The notes under the pieces: model-generated | Databases searched by the model: none | The model's input: only the letters and a program-made list of their open reading frames with translations | Told to the model about the DNA's origin: nothing | Shown here: piece by piece, positions 49,408-60,014 of the stretch | How the letters are laid out: the number at the start of each line of letters is the position of its first letter | Numbering within the stretch: position 1 is the stretch's first letter | Source of the DNA: an uncultured Mycoplasmatota bacterium | GTDB lineage: Bacteria; Bacillota_I; Bacilli_A; RF39; UBA660 | Assembly: GCA_946402735.1 (NCBI GenBank) | Contig: CAMIXH010000002.1 | Coordinates: forward strand, 155,080-219,079 | DNA: 64,000 nucleotides | Reading direction: 5' to 3' | Position numbers and translations under genes: made by a program

Positions 49408-49977
49408 TTATTTTTTTAAATTATGAATATAATTATATACCTCAACCCACGTATTTACTCTATCACAAGTAGTATCTTTATTTATATTAGTTTTTGAATT
49501 AAATACTATTGCTTTCATACCAAGTTTTATAACATCCTCACATGTATCAATAGCATCATCAATCATAATATCAATACCTTCATTTTTACATGTTTTATAC
49601 TTATATGTTTGATGAGTTATTAGCTTATCATAATGAATATTTTTCTTTTTTAAATAATTAGCACAATACTCTTGAGCATTCTTATAATAATTATCGCTTC
49701 TAGCAGTAATAATAATTATTTCATTACCTTCTTCATGTAGTTTATTAATTACTTGTTTAGCATATCTTTTTACTCTTATATGGTCACTTATTTCAATACA
49801 ATGATTTGAAAAAAAATCAGTAACTATTTTATTTTTTAGTTTTCCCCTTAGAAGTTCCCCTTCTAAATCAGATAATTCATTATTCTTACAATACAAGTGT
49901 CCATATTTTTTAATATACTTTCTAACTACTTGAACGCTATCAATTAAAGTGTCATCAATATCTATTCCTATTCTCAT
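49408..49977 (-). CDS. HAD-like 5'-nucleotidase-type phosphatase
   Basis: MRIGIDIDDTLIDS; IIITARSDNYY; DIMIDDAIDTCEDV. Confidence 0.8.
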   Translation of the reverse strand: MRIGIDIDDTLIDSVQVVRKYIKKYGHLYCKNNELSDLEGELLRGKLKNKIVTDFFSNHCIEISDHIRVKRYAKQVINKLHEEGNEIIIITARSDNYYKNAQEYCANYLKKKNIHYDKLITHQTYKYKTCKNEGIDIMIDDAIDTCEDVIKLGMKAIVFNSKTNINKDTTCDRVNTWVEVYNYIHNLKK

Positions 49978-50699
49978 AAGTATTTCTTTAGTAATTGTAC
50001 TCCTTTATAATATTCTTCTAATGTTACAGGATCTATTCCTGTATTTCTTCTCATTTCACCTATTACTTTCTCAGTAACGTAAGATGCTGGATAATCACCT
50101 TGATATAATGCATTTTCATGATATTCATTTAAAGCCCATGATTTAAAGCAAAGTGATCCTCCTTTTAAATTCATAAGGAAATATTCATTCCATTCCTTCA
50201 TACTTTCCATGCAATTTAAATATTGTTCTTCTGATGGTTGATACATATAAAGATCAGTATCTATAACTCTAAATGTATTATCTCTTTGAAAAATAACATT
50301 AGAGTTATTAACATCATATAAAACTACTGCATGATTTTTAGCAAGTTCAACTATATCCTTTTCTACTTTTCTAGCTGCTTCTAATAATAAATCTATTCTA
50401 GTTTTGGGATCTAATTGAGCAAACTTCTTACCTTGAACTAAATCCATTCTATATCCTTTTAGATTAACTGGATCTTTTTTACCTAAATAAACTAAACAAG
50501 TTGGAAATGCAAAAGATGGACTTTCTATTTCAGATAGAACTCCTAGTTCATAATCATATGGAAAAGGCATTTTAAAATGCTTATATACATCTCCATCACT
50601 TGTTAAATAACATACACCGTTGGCTCCACTATCCCCGCCTTCTAACATAACTTTTCTATAAGTAGCTGGTATAGTTTCTAATTCTTCATATCTTGCCAT
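49974..50699 (-). CDS. Protein-kinase-like fold protein
   Basis: AVVLYDVNNSNVIFQRDNTFRVIDTDLYMY. Confidence 0.6.
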   Translation of the reverse strand: MARYEELETIPATYRKVMLEGGDSGANGVCYLTSDGDVYKHFKMPFPYDYELGVLSEIESPSFAFPTCLVYLGKKDPVNLKGYRMDLVQGKKFAQLDPKTRIDLLLEAARKVEKDIVELAKNHAVVLYDVNNSNVIFQRDNTFRVIDTDLYMYQPSEEQYLNCMESMKEWNEYFLMNLKGGSLCFKSWALNEYHENALYQGDYPASYVTEKVIGEMRRNTGIDPVTLEEYYKGVQLLKKYL

Positions 50700-50780
50700 T
50701 ATAATTCCCCCTCTTTAAAAAGCCATTATATTATATCATAATCCTTTATTTTTGTAAATAAAAAGAACCTTTTAAAGGTT

Positions 50781-51938
50781 CTATTTATTACTAATTGTAT
50801 TTAATAAATTAGCTGCATAATCATGACAAGCTTTAGTTGTTTTCTTTTCATCTACAAATGTATATAAGTAAATCTTATCAACATTAGTAGTAGCATAATA
50901 ATATATATTAGCATTCTCTTCTTCATAATTGAATCCATACCAATAGAATTTATTAATATAGTCTTCTCTTACAGGAGTAGCATTTTTATCTTTGTAATAT
51001 TCTTGCATACTTGTAATTAAGTTCTTAGCATTTTTAAACTCAGTTACTGCTCTAAAAGTAAATGTACAAGCTCCTAATGGTTTATCAGTACTTCTATATG
51101 AATACTCCATATTATATTGATCATTATTAGCTGTTGCCTTAAATACTTTAGGTATATTAACATTAAATTTATCTTTTACTGGTACACTCTTATCTACTAC
51201 TAAATAACCACTATACTTAGTATCAAATTCCATATTAGGAAGTTCTACATTTGGTAATTTAATATCAGAAAACTTAATATCATCTACATTAAACTCAAAA
51301 TTATTAATTAAATTTTTAAAATCAGTAGATAGATTTAGAAGTGCTAATATCATACCTACAGGTATTAATGCTAAGAATAACCAGATTATTGTAGTAAATA
51401 TTCTCTTAATACTTCTTCCACCTTTAACAGAACATACTCCTTTAACAAAATCTGTACTCTTACCCGCACTTGATATTAATTCTTTATTAATTTTTCTAAG
51501 TGCAAAATTAGCATATAATTTATTAGTTAAGAAACCACAAAATATATTTATTACTAACACTGCATATGGCGTATCAATAAGGAAATAACTAATTACTCCT
51601 TGTAATATTAATATTATTATTCCATATAGAGTCATCTTTCTATAGAAATAATACATCCATGTAAAGAAAAAAGCAGCAAAGTTAAATGGTCTCATTAAGA
51701 ATTTGTCATAATTTGGACCTATAAATGATTTTAATAATTCATCTACGTTGAATGTTTCTCTTTCTTTTTTAGTCCCCATTTGTGTTTGTACATGTACTCC
51801 TTGATTTTGATTAGTGTTTGTATTTGTACTTGGACCAAAAGCATTTTCTTGTGAAGCACTTGTTGCTGGCGCTTCTTCTACTGGTGTTGGAACACTAGTA
51901 ATTGGTTCTGGAACACCATTATTATTTTGATTATCCAC
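50781..51938 (-). CDS. Membrane protein (DUF2628-like)
   Basis: FFTWMYYFYRKMTLYGIIILIL; low-complexity N-term; TM segments. Confidence 0.55.
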   Translation of the reverse strand: MDNQNNNGVPEPITSVPTPVEEAPATSASQENAFGPSTNTNTNQNQGVHVQTQMGTKKERETFNVDELLKSFIGPNYDKFLMRPFNFAAFFFTWMYYFYRKMTLYGIIILILQGVISYFLIDTPYAVLVINIFCGFLTNKLYANFALRKINKELISSAGKSTDFVKGVCSVKGGRSIKRIFTTIIWLFLALIPVGMILALLNLSTDFKNLINNFEFNVDDIKFSDIKLPNVELPNMEFDTKYSGYLVVDKSVPVKDKFNVNIPKVFKATANNDQYNMEYSYRSTDKPLGACTFTFRAVTEFKNAKNLITSMQEYYKDKNATPVREDYINKFYWYGFNYEEENANIYYYATTNVDKIYLYTFVDEKKTTKACHDYAANLLNTISNK

Positions 51939-51997
51939 TTTGCTTCCCTCCTATCTTATCTATTAAAGTATAACACAATTTAAATATTTCTTAAATA

Positions 51998-53359
51998 CTA
52001 ACTTTTTAATGCTTCAAATATCTTCTTCCATAAATTACTTGATGAATAATTAAGTATTCCAACTTTATATACTTTCATACCATATTTATATAATAAAGCA
52101 CAAGTTACTATTAATAAACCAATAGCTATTATTAATCCTACTATAGTAAGTTCTCCCATTGTATACATAACAGGTGCTAGTATTCCAGATATAAATGGAA
52201 CAAAAGCCATAAATTTAATAAATGATGCTCCTTGGAAAACACTTGAATATATTGCTAAGAAGTATCCAAGCATTAAGAAGATCATAACTGGTGTTTGTAT
52301 TTGTTGATAATCTTCCATACTAGTTGTAATACTAGCAAGTATTCCAATAAACAATGAATAAGCTAAGAAACTAAGTAATATGATTATTATAAAGAATGGA
52401 ATACCCACTAATATCTTATGAGCTATTTCACTTTCTAAAAACATATTATAGTACATACTTATTTGATCAATACTTCCTTCAGACGTACCAATTGCTTGAT
52501 TAATACCACTAGATATTCCTCCAGTAGTAAGTGCTCTAATACCTGCTCCTATTAAACTATATAGCATTAATAATGCTCCCTGAACTACTGCAAATACATT
52601 AGCGCTTATTAGTTTAGAAGTAAAATGTACTTCAGGAGAAACACTAGATATTATTATCTCCATACTCTTAGTAGATTTTTCTTCATTAATCTCTGCTCCT
52701 ATCATTTGAACAAGAAGATTAACAAGAATAAATACTGGTACTATAAATGCAATAGTTATTAAACTACCGATTAGCTCCATAAACTCTTCGTCTTCTTTTA
52801 TATCATCACTAAGCATTACTCTATTTATTTCAACAGATTTACCTATCTTAGATAGTAATTCTTGACTAATATTAGCCATAGATAATGCTTCATTTTCCTT
52901 TACTGCATTTAATCCATTAACAATATTTGTATATAATACTGCATCTACATATTCATATGAGATGAAGTCTACGTCAAATACCCTCTCTAATGTTGGCTCT
53001 TCTACCTTCTTAATATGTATTATGATATCATCAGTCTCTTCATCAATAATACCATTCTTAATCTCTTCAATATCCTTATCTGCCTTTTTAACAGTAGCAT
53101 TATAATTTTGAAGTATATCTAAATAACTATTATTCATAACAGCTTTAAAAGTATCATATACACCAATTTCATCAACCACATAAATATTAACAGGTTCATT
53201 AAAGTCTCCTCCAAAGAACCTAACAATACTATCTAAGTTAACAATACCAACAATTATAATACAAAGAACTATATTAACTATTTTAAAAGACTTAGTACCT
53301 ATTTTCTTTTTAATACTTTCTTTTGTTAAAAACTTAAACTTATTTTTCATATGATTCAC
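51998..53359 (-). CDS. ABC-2 family (NatB-like) permease
   Basis: Multi-TM, large extracytoplasmic loop; INEEKSTKSMEIIISSVSP. Confidence 0.88.
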   Translation of the reverse strand: MNHMKNKFKFLTKESIKKKIGTKSFKIVNIVLCIIIVGIVNLDSIVRFFGGDFNEPVNIYVVDEIGVYDTFKAVMNNSYLDILQNYNATVKKADKDIEEIKNGIIDEETDDIIIHIKKVEEPTLERVFDVDFISYEYVDAVLYTNIVNGLNAVKENEALSMANISQELLSKIGKSVEINRVMLSDDIKEDEEFMELIGSLITIAFIVPVFILVNLLVQMIGAEINEEKSTKSMEIIISSVSPEVHFTSKLISANVFAVVQGALLMLYSLIGAGIRALTTGGISSGINQAIGTSEGSIDQISMYYNMFLESEIAHKILVGIPFFIIIILLSFLAYSLFIGILASITTSMEDYQQIQTPVMIFLMLGYFLAIYSSVFQGASFIKFMAFVPFISGILAPVMYTMGELTIVGLIIAIGLLIVTCALLYKYGMKVYKVGILNYSSSNLWKKIFEALKS

Positions 53360-54239
53360 CTACTTTATCTATAAATATTTCATTTAAAGTTGGTTCTTCA
53401 ACAACAAATTTAGTAATATTATCACACTTACTAAGTGCTTTAAATACATTCTTAGTAACACTTTCATCTTCTATTTTAATAGTATATTCTTCTCTTTTCT
53501 TATCTACACTAACTACACCTTTTATCTTAGATATAGTATCCACATCAATGTCTCCAATAACTTTAATATTTTTCTTTCTATAATCTTTCTTTATCTTAGA
53601 TAGTTTTCCTTCAAGAACAGCACTACCATTAACAAGAATAACTAAAGAATCACAGAAATACTCAATATGTTCCATCATGTGAGATGAGAATATAATAATA
53701 GTATTTTCACTCTTTAATCTAAGAATAACCTTTTTAAACATTTCTACGTTAATTGGATCAAGTCCACTAAAAGGTTCATCTAATATTAATAGTTTTGGTT
53801 TATGTAGTAATGCAAGAATAAACTGTATCTTTTGTTGATTACCTTTTGATAACTCTTTAATCTTTTTATCTTTATATTCTTCTATATTAAATTCTTTTAA
53901 ATATTCATCTAATCTAGTCTCTACTTCTTCTCTTGTAAGCCCCTTTAATACTCCATAGTATATTGCTTGTTCTAAAACAGTCTTAGTTAATAATAAACTT
54001 CTCTCTTCAGTAAGAAAACCAATCTTATCAGTTTGAGAATAGTCTATCTCTTTACCATCAAGAGTAATCTTGCCACCATTCTTATCAAGTAAACCCATAA
54101 TCATTCTAAAAGTTGTTGTTTTACCAGCTCCATTTACTCCTAGAAGCCCAAATATTTCTCCTTCTTTTATTTCAAAAGAGATATCATTAACTGCTCTAAA
54201 ATCTCCATAATATTTTGTGACATGTTCTACTTTTAACAT
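53340..54239 (-). CDS. ABC transporter ATPase (NatA-like)
   Basis: GVNGAGKTTTFRMI, LSKGNQQKIQF, LILDEPFSGLDP. Confidence 0.95.
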   Translation of the reverse strand: MLKVEHVTKYYGDFRAVNDISFEIKEGEIFGLLGVNGAGKTTTFRMIMGLLDKNGGKITLDGKEIDYSQTDKIGFLTEERSLLLTKTVLEQAIYYGVLKGLTREEVETRLDEYLKEFNIEEYKDKKIKELSKGNQQKIQFILALLHKPKLLILDEPFSGLDPINVEMFKKVILRLKSENTIIIFSSHMMEHIEYFCDSLVILVNGSAVLEGKLSKIKKDYRKKNIKVIGDIDVDTISKIKGVVSVDKKREEYTIKIEDESVTKNVFKALSKCDNITKFVVEEPTLNEIFIDKVGESYEK

Positions 54240-54799
54240 ATTTTAACACCCATACCAGTTTCAATACCAAGTCTTTCAGCCTCATCTTTATTCATATGAA
54301 GTTCTAATTTACAAGATGGGTCTGATTTAATATGAACATTTCCTAGTACTACACCATTTTCATATTGAACTTTAACAGTTTGTCCTTTATGAACACCAAA
54401 TGTTACTAAGTCTTCAGCGCTCATATGAATATGACGATCTGCTACTATTGTAGACTCAATTGCATGAACTCTACCAACAGGTCCAATAATATCCATCCAT
54501 TCGCTTCCTTCTAAATCTCCACTTGTTCTAACTGGTGCACTAATACCAAAATATTCATTATCTCTATCAAGTAACTCAACTTGAGTATAGTTTCTACATG
54601 GACCAATTATTCTAATATGCTCTAATTGTTTACCATCTCTTTCTAAAGTAACAGTCTCTTCAGCAGCAAATTGTCCAATTTGAACTAAATCACGTTTATT
54701 ATGAAGAGTATATCCTTCTCCAAATAAAGTATATAAATCTTTCTCTGTTAAATGAATATGATGATTAGATACTCCTACTTTTATATCCATTATTTTCAT
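54233..54799 (-). CDS. pduL: PduL-type phosphate propanoyl/acetyltransferase
   Basis: VGVSNHHIHL; GPVRTSGD-like ISAPVRTSGDLEGS; DRHIHMS. Confidence 0.9.
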   Translation of the reverse strand: MKIMDIKVGVSNHHIHLTEKDLYTLFGEGYTLHNKRDLVQIGQFAAEETVTLERDGKQLEHIRIIGPCRNYTQVELLDRDNEYFGISAPVRTSGDLEGSEWMDIIGPVGRVHAIESTIVADRHIHMSAEDLVTFGVHKGQTVKVQYENGVVLGNVHIKSDPSCKLELHMNKDEAERLGIETGMGVKIC

Positions 54800-54921
54800 C
54801 TCCTCGCTATTATAATTATATCATCTTTAAATCTAGTTTAATACTACAAAAAACATTTTACAAAGAATACATATAGTGCTATAATCAAATTATAAAAGTA
54901 AAAAAGAAAAGGAGAAGTATT

Positions 54922-55164
54922 ATGGAAGAAAAGAAATTCAATAAGCATCTATTCTGTTGGCTATTTACTTGGGCACTTGGTGGTCTTGGAGTAGATAGAT
55001 TCGTTAGAGGTCAAATTGGTCTTGGAATCTTAAAACTTATCACTGCTGGTGGATGTGGAATTTGGGCATTAATCGACTGGATTATGTGCTTAACTAAAGT
55101 ATATGGTGCTGCTTATAAAGATACTGAAGAAGTAACTTTCGTAAATGGCGAATATTCAAAATAA
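54922..55164 (+). CDS. TM2-domain protein
   Basis: [40 protein letters not shown]. Confidence 0.9.
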   Translation: MEEKKFNKHLFCWLFTWALGGLGVDRFVRGQIGLGILKLITAGGCGIWALIDWIMCLTKVYGAAYKDTEEVTFVNGEYSK

Positions 55165-55576
55165 TAAAAAAACTAAAAAATACAAAACTTACGTTCTTGT
55201 ATTTTTTATTATGTTTATATTATTAATACTAGCTCTAAAACAATTACTAGTATGTCCTCAAAACTATATACTAGGTATTCCTTGTCCATTATGTGGAATA
55301 TCAAGAAGCCTATTATCAGTATTAAACCTAGATTTCAAAAGTGCATTTTATTATCATGCACTATGGCCAATAGTATTGTTATTTGTACCATTATATGGTT
55401 ACTTAAAGATTAATAATATAAAGGTAAATAAAAGATTAGAAAACACTATATGCATAGTAATAGGTATAATATTTCTTACTTACTTTATAATAAGACATAT
55501 AAATGGATCTCCTATAGTAGAAGTCCATTTCTATGATTCATTAGTTTACAAGATTTATTCATTGTTATTTAAATAA
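55145..55576 (+). CDS. DUF2752-type membrane protein
   Basis: [39 protein letters not shown]. Confidence 0.8.
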   Translation: MANIQNNKKTKKYKTYVLVFFIMFILLILALKQLLVCPQNYILGIPCPLCGISRSLLSVLNLDFKSAFYYHALWPIVLLFVPLYGYLKINNIKVNKRLENTICIVIGIIFLTYFIIRHINGSPIVEVHFYDSLVYKIYSLLFK

Positions 55577-55630
55577 CTTTTAATAAATCTTTTTTTTATG
55601 CTATAATGTATTATAGGATGTGATAGAGAT

Positions 55631-56185
55631 ATGACAACAATAAACATTATATTTATTATTATAAGCTCTCTTATAGTATTAGCATTCTTAATATATATCA
55701 TATATAAGTCAGATGGATGGAAGTTAGATTTAACAAAAGAAAGACTTAATGATTCAGAAAGTGAATGCTTAGATAAATATAAAATAAAATATGAATTAAT
55801 TACTAAGATGATTGAATATACTGAAAAAAGATATAAGATTGAAAGTAATGTATTCACTCAAGTAAAAGAACTAAATATTGATTCATTAGATTCATTCAAG
55901 AGTGAAAAGACAATAAATAAAAGTTATAAAGAAATCTTACAAATCAGAGAAGATCATCCAAGTGTAAGAGAAAGTAAAACATTTAAAGAATTAATAGAAC
56001 AATATAACTCAAATGAATTAAATATAGTATCTCTTAGAACATATCATAATAAATACACTTTAGTATTTAATAGCATGATAAAAAAATTCCCATACAACAT
56101 TATTTCAAAAATAAAGAAGTATAGGATTAATGAATTAATTGAAGGAAGAGAACTTGATAGTAACTTTAATAATTTGGAAGTCTAA
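55631..56185 (+). CDS. Uncharacterised membrane-anchored protein
   Basis: 184-aa ORF, N-terminal TM; 3' end overlaps convergent ung. Confidence 0.6.
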   Translation: MTTINIIFIIISSLIVLAFLIYIIYKSDGWKLDLTKERLNDSESECLDKYKIKYELITKMIEYTEKRYKIESNVFTQVKELNIDSLDSFKSEKTINKSYKEILQIREDHPSVRESKTFKELIEQYNSNELNIVSLRTYHNKYTLVFNSMIKKFPYNIISKIKKYRINELIEGRELDSNFNNLEV

Positions 56186-56834
56186 AGTCGACTTCCTTTA
56201 TTTTGTTCTTTTTTAAAAACTCATTTACTCTTGAAAAAGGTCTACTACCAAAGAAACCATTGTAAGCTGATAAAGGACTAGGATGAACACTTTCTATTAC
56301 TAAGTGCTTTTTATTTGTAATGAATTTCTTTTTGCTACGAGCGTATCCTCCCCATAAAATAAAAACTACAGGAGTCTCTTTTAAATTTATAAGTTTAATA
56401 ATATGATCAGTTAATAATTGCCATCCAAGATCTTTATGAGATAATGGAGAATCTTTTCTAACAGACAAAATACTATTTAGAAGTAAAACACCTTCATGTT
56501 CCCATGGAGTTAAATCACCACAATTAGGAATTGGTAATCCTAAGTCAGTTGACATTTCTTTAAAAATATTTTGTAAACTAGGAGGTAATTTAATTCCTCT
56601 TTGAACAGAAAATGACAAACCATGAGCTTCGCCTTCACCATGATATGGATCTTGACCAATAATTACAACTTTAACATCTTTATAAGGAGTACATTTTAAT
56701 GCATTAAAGATATTTTCAAATTTTGGAAAACATACAAAATGGTCATATTCTGCTTTAACCTTAGTCATAAATTTTTCAAATCCGGGGCTATTCCAAACGC
56801 TAGCTAAAATTTCATCCCAATCGTTACCTATCAT
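56166..56834 (-). CDS. ung: Uracil-DNA glycosylase
   Basis: IIGQDPYHGEGEAHGLSFSV; SVHPSPLSAYNGFFGSRPFSRVN. Confidence 0.97.
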   Translation of the reverse strand: MIGNDWDEILASVWNSPGFEKFMTKVKAEYDHFVCFPKFENIFNALKCTPYKDVKVVIIGQDPYHGEGEAHGLSFSVQRGIKLPPSLQNIFKEMSTDLGLPIPNCGDLTPWEHEGVLLLNSILSVRKDSPLSHKDLGWQLLTDHIIKLINLKETPVVFILWGGYARSKKKFITNKKHLVIESVHPSPLSAYNGFFGSRPFSRVNEFLKKNKIKEVDFRLPNY

Positions 56835-56889
56835 ATTTATCCCTCTATATCAATTATACCTGATTTTAAGGCAAAGTCAATATATTAGC

Positions 56890-58088
56890 AAAGGTACATA
56901 GGTTACTATATTAGAATTTTCTACCCCGCAGGAAAACCCATCAAAAACGGTCAAAAAAGTAACAAAAATACCCCATTTTTATGATTTTCAGAAAAAAGCC
57001 GAAAATATGTAATTTTTATCAAAAAATGCTAAAAACACGTTAGAAATCGCACACAAATTATTTGCATCTCTTCCTATCTCCAATTATAGTGATATACTAG
57101 CCAATAATGATCAGAACATGATAAAAGTATTCTTTCAAATAAGAAACAACCCTACATGTATTAGAGAAAAATAGATAATATAAATTATATAAAAATGGAT
57201 AAATCATTTACAAATCCCCTATTTAAAAGGAAGTAAACAAATAATGTAAAATCAGGCGTAAAGCAAAATAATATAAATCAATAAATTTCTATCATTTTTT
57301 TAATATAAAAAAATAACCTAAATTTGATCAAAAAAAAGGATGAATAAATATGATTATTTTATATAAAAAACAATGATATGAAATATATAGCAGAATAGAA
57401 CTCTACTCCAATAAGATTCAAATGAATGATATTTAGCTAAAACGAGAGTAATTTTTAATATATAAAAACCATTAAATTTACCGAATGCCCTATTTATAGC
57501 GCTTCTTGCAATTTTTAAAGTTACATAGGTTTCTATATTTAATATTTGAATTTCTATCAAAAATGAGTCATTTTGACAAAATTCAATCAAAAAGGATGCA
57601 AATAATGATCATGTATGAGCATCAGATAAAGACGATTTTTGATTAAATTTACCCCATTATAGTATAAGAATCATTCTAATTCTAAATCATTTATATTATG
57701 GTTATATTTTCCTTATATTGATGAAACAGCTACAGATGTGTCTAAAATGTGTTATTTCTATAAATGTGCCTTATTATATAGGTTTATCCCCTATTATATC
57801 TAAATATATACAAGCAAATGTAAAGTTTTGTAAATATTTTGCTTTATATTTGTAAATGCATAAATTAGCTAAATTGATATAAATATTGATCAAAATTAGT
57901 ACGATTATATATCTCATTTTTGATGAAAGTATTCTCCTAATTCTATTCTTACCGATGAGCTTTTTGATTAATTCAAAATTGAAGAGAATCTGCTTATATA
58001 AAATTCTAAATTATTTCTCTACCCCAATTTTTATAATTTCCCTTATTTACTTGCATTGATGAGTTTTTTAAAGATACATAGGTTACTA
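56890..58088. repeat. Three dispersed copies of AAAGNTACATAGGTTWCTA in ORF-free interval
   Basis: Copies at 56890-56908, 57517-57535, 58070-58088. Confidence 0.75.
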
Positions 58089-58116
58089 ATATTGATAAAT
58101 TAAAAAGCTATCATTT

Positions 58117-58554
58117 TTACTTATGATAGCTCTCATTATTCAATATTTTGAATGATCTATATATCTGTTCTAGGAGTATTCCTCTGAATAATCCATGGGG
58201 AAATGTCATATCTGAAAATGATATTTTTTTATTTACTTTTTCTTTGACTAAATCATTCACTCCATTTGACCCACCCACTATAAAAGTTATGGTTCCATTC
58301 GAATTATTGAATGTATTTTGAATGAATTCTGAGAACTTTACAGATGTAAAGTGTTCTCCATTGATGTCAAGTAGAATATTGTAATCTGTCAACTTAATTT
58401 GACTCAAAATTTCATCAGATTCTTTATTAATTTCACTGTCTTTTAATTCTATAATTTCTATTCTATGATACTTCCCTATTCTAGTTTTGTAATCATTAAT
58501 TAGATCACTTAAATACTTCTCTTTTATTTTTCCTACACAAATTATTTTAATCAT
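58117..58554 (-). CDS. rlmH: 23S rRNA pseudouridine-1915 N3-methyltransferase RlmH
   Basis: IKIICVGKIKEKYL; TFIVGGSNGV; C-terminal LLEQIYRSFKILNNESYHK. Confidence 0.93.
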   Translation of the reverse strand: MIKIICVGKIKEKYLSDLINDYKTRIGKYHRIEIIELKDSEINKESDEILSQIKLTDYNILLDINGEHFTSVKFSEFIQNTFNNSNGTITFIVGGSNGVNDLVKEKVNKKISFSDMTFPHGLFRGILLEQIYRSFKILNNESYHK

Positions 58555-60014
58555 TATTTATATAAACTGTAAGGGTTAATATATTCTCCATTCTTTTGGA
58601 CACCTAGGTGTAAGTGAGTTCCATAAGACAATCCTGTGTTACCCATTATACCAATTAATTGACCCTTCTCTACTGTAGCTCCTTTCTTAGTCAATATTTT
58701 ACTAAGGTGAGCATATATTGATACATAACCATTTCCATGATCAATTTTAACTACGTTTCCAAAACCACCATTATATCCTCTAGCTGCTTCTATTACTTTT
58801 CCACTTTGTATTGCATATATATCTTTCTTAGCTGTACCTGTTATATCAATTCCTTTATGGAAGTTTGGTTGACCATTTAAGATTCTCCATCCAAATGAAT
58901 CGCTTCTTCTGAATGGTTTAACTGTTGGCCATGCCCAATATGTTGTATTACCATAATATATTACATTCTTAGCTCCGTAAACGATTATTCTATCTACAAC
59001 TGGTCTAATTACCTCACTGCTTACTTGAGCTGATTTTTGTACTTTTCCATTTACTTCTTTTGTTGCAAATGTAACTTTTGCTAAACCATTACTTCCTTGT
59101 TGTTTAACATAAGTTTGGTCTGCATTTAATGTTTTATCAAATTGTGTCTTTGTTTCATATCTCATTGTTTGATATTCTGTTTCAAATGACTCTATTACTA
59201 CTCCAGCTAATGGATTAATAGGATCAACTGTTACTTCTTGTCCTACAGCAAGTAATGCATTCTCTCCAGGAATATCTGGATTAGCTACTAAGAAGTCATC
59301 TACACCAAGTTTATTCTTTGTAGCTATTGTTTCTATTGTATCTGTTGATTTTACTTTATATTTCTTTTTTAAGTTTGTATTTCCAAATAAGAAATACATA
59401 TTTAATGTATTTGAATCAGTGATTATATTCTCATCAGCAGGAACATAAGCTTTCTTAATAGTTACTTCATTATTTAAGTAAATATTAGTTATTTCTTTTC
59501 CTTCTTCTTTCTTCTTATATTCACCATTTAAATAATTGTTATATTCTTCTTCACCTACAAAGGCTACTACTACATTTTTAATTGCTTTATCTAGTTTAGC
59601 TTTATCAAGAATATATATAGTCTTCTTTTTACCATCACTACCCTTAATACTTACTTCATAACCTTCTATAGTGAATGAATCTAAATCTTTTATTTCTTCA
59701 TATATTTCTTCAACACTCATTATATTACTGTTATAAGTATTAATTTCTCTTACTTCTAATCCCTGAGGACTATATACTTTATCAACTTTGTATTTCTCTT
59801 TTATTTCTTGTTGTTCTTTATCAATTAGATCATATAACTCATCTTTTGAATATATAAGTCCAATCTTTTCACCCTGTAAGTATACTTGATAACATCTATT
59901 AATTGTTCTTTCTATTGGTTTAAATATGTAACACATGTAACATACGAATAAAACTAACAGAAGACCAAATAACAGAGTTAAAAATGAAGCCCCCTCATTA
60001 GTTTTTTCATCCAT
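58554..60014 (-). CDS. M23 peptidase with LysM and G5-like domains
   Basis: NFHKGIDITG, HGNGYVSIYAHL, GTHLHLGV; LysM and G5-like segments. Confidence 0.93.
   Translation of the reverse strand: MDEKTNEGASFLTLLFGLLLVLFVCYMCYIFKPIERTINRCYQVYLQGEKIGLIYSKDELYDLIDKEQQEIKEKYKVDKVYSPQGLEVREINTYNSNIMSVEEIYEEIKDLDSFTIEGYEVSIKGSDGKKKTIYILDKAKLDKAIKNVVVAFVGEEEYNNYLNGEYKKKEEGKEITNIYLNNEVTIKKAYVPADENIITDSNTLNMYFLFGNTNLKKKYKVKSTDTIETIATKNKLGVDDFLVANPDIPGENALLAVGQEVTVDPINPLAGVVIESFETEYQTMRYETKTQFDKTLNADQTYVKQQGSNGLAKVTFATKEVNGKVQKSAQVSSEVIRPVVDRIIVYGAKNVIYYGNTTYWAWPTVKPFRRSDSFGWRILNGQPNFHKGIDITGTAKKDIYAIQSGKVIEAARGYNGGFGNVVKIDHGNGYVSIYAHLSKILTKKGATVEKGQLIGIMGNTGLSYGTHLHLGVQKNGEYINPYSLYK

Noticed and set aside
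57354-57590. 78-aa ORF inside the ORF-free interval
   Set aside because: No clear RBS, hydrophobic/random composition, no partner gene; probably spurious.
56835-58116. Confirmed oriC assignment for the ORF-free interval
   Set aside because: No convincing TTATCCACA-type DnaA boxes, no dnaA/dnaN in the window, and genes on both sides remain mostly minus strand; kept only as a hypothesis.
56835-58554. SCC-type cassette at rlmH
   Set aside because: No ccr recombinase or att-like duplication of the rlmH end was found.
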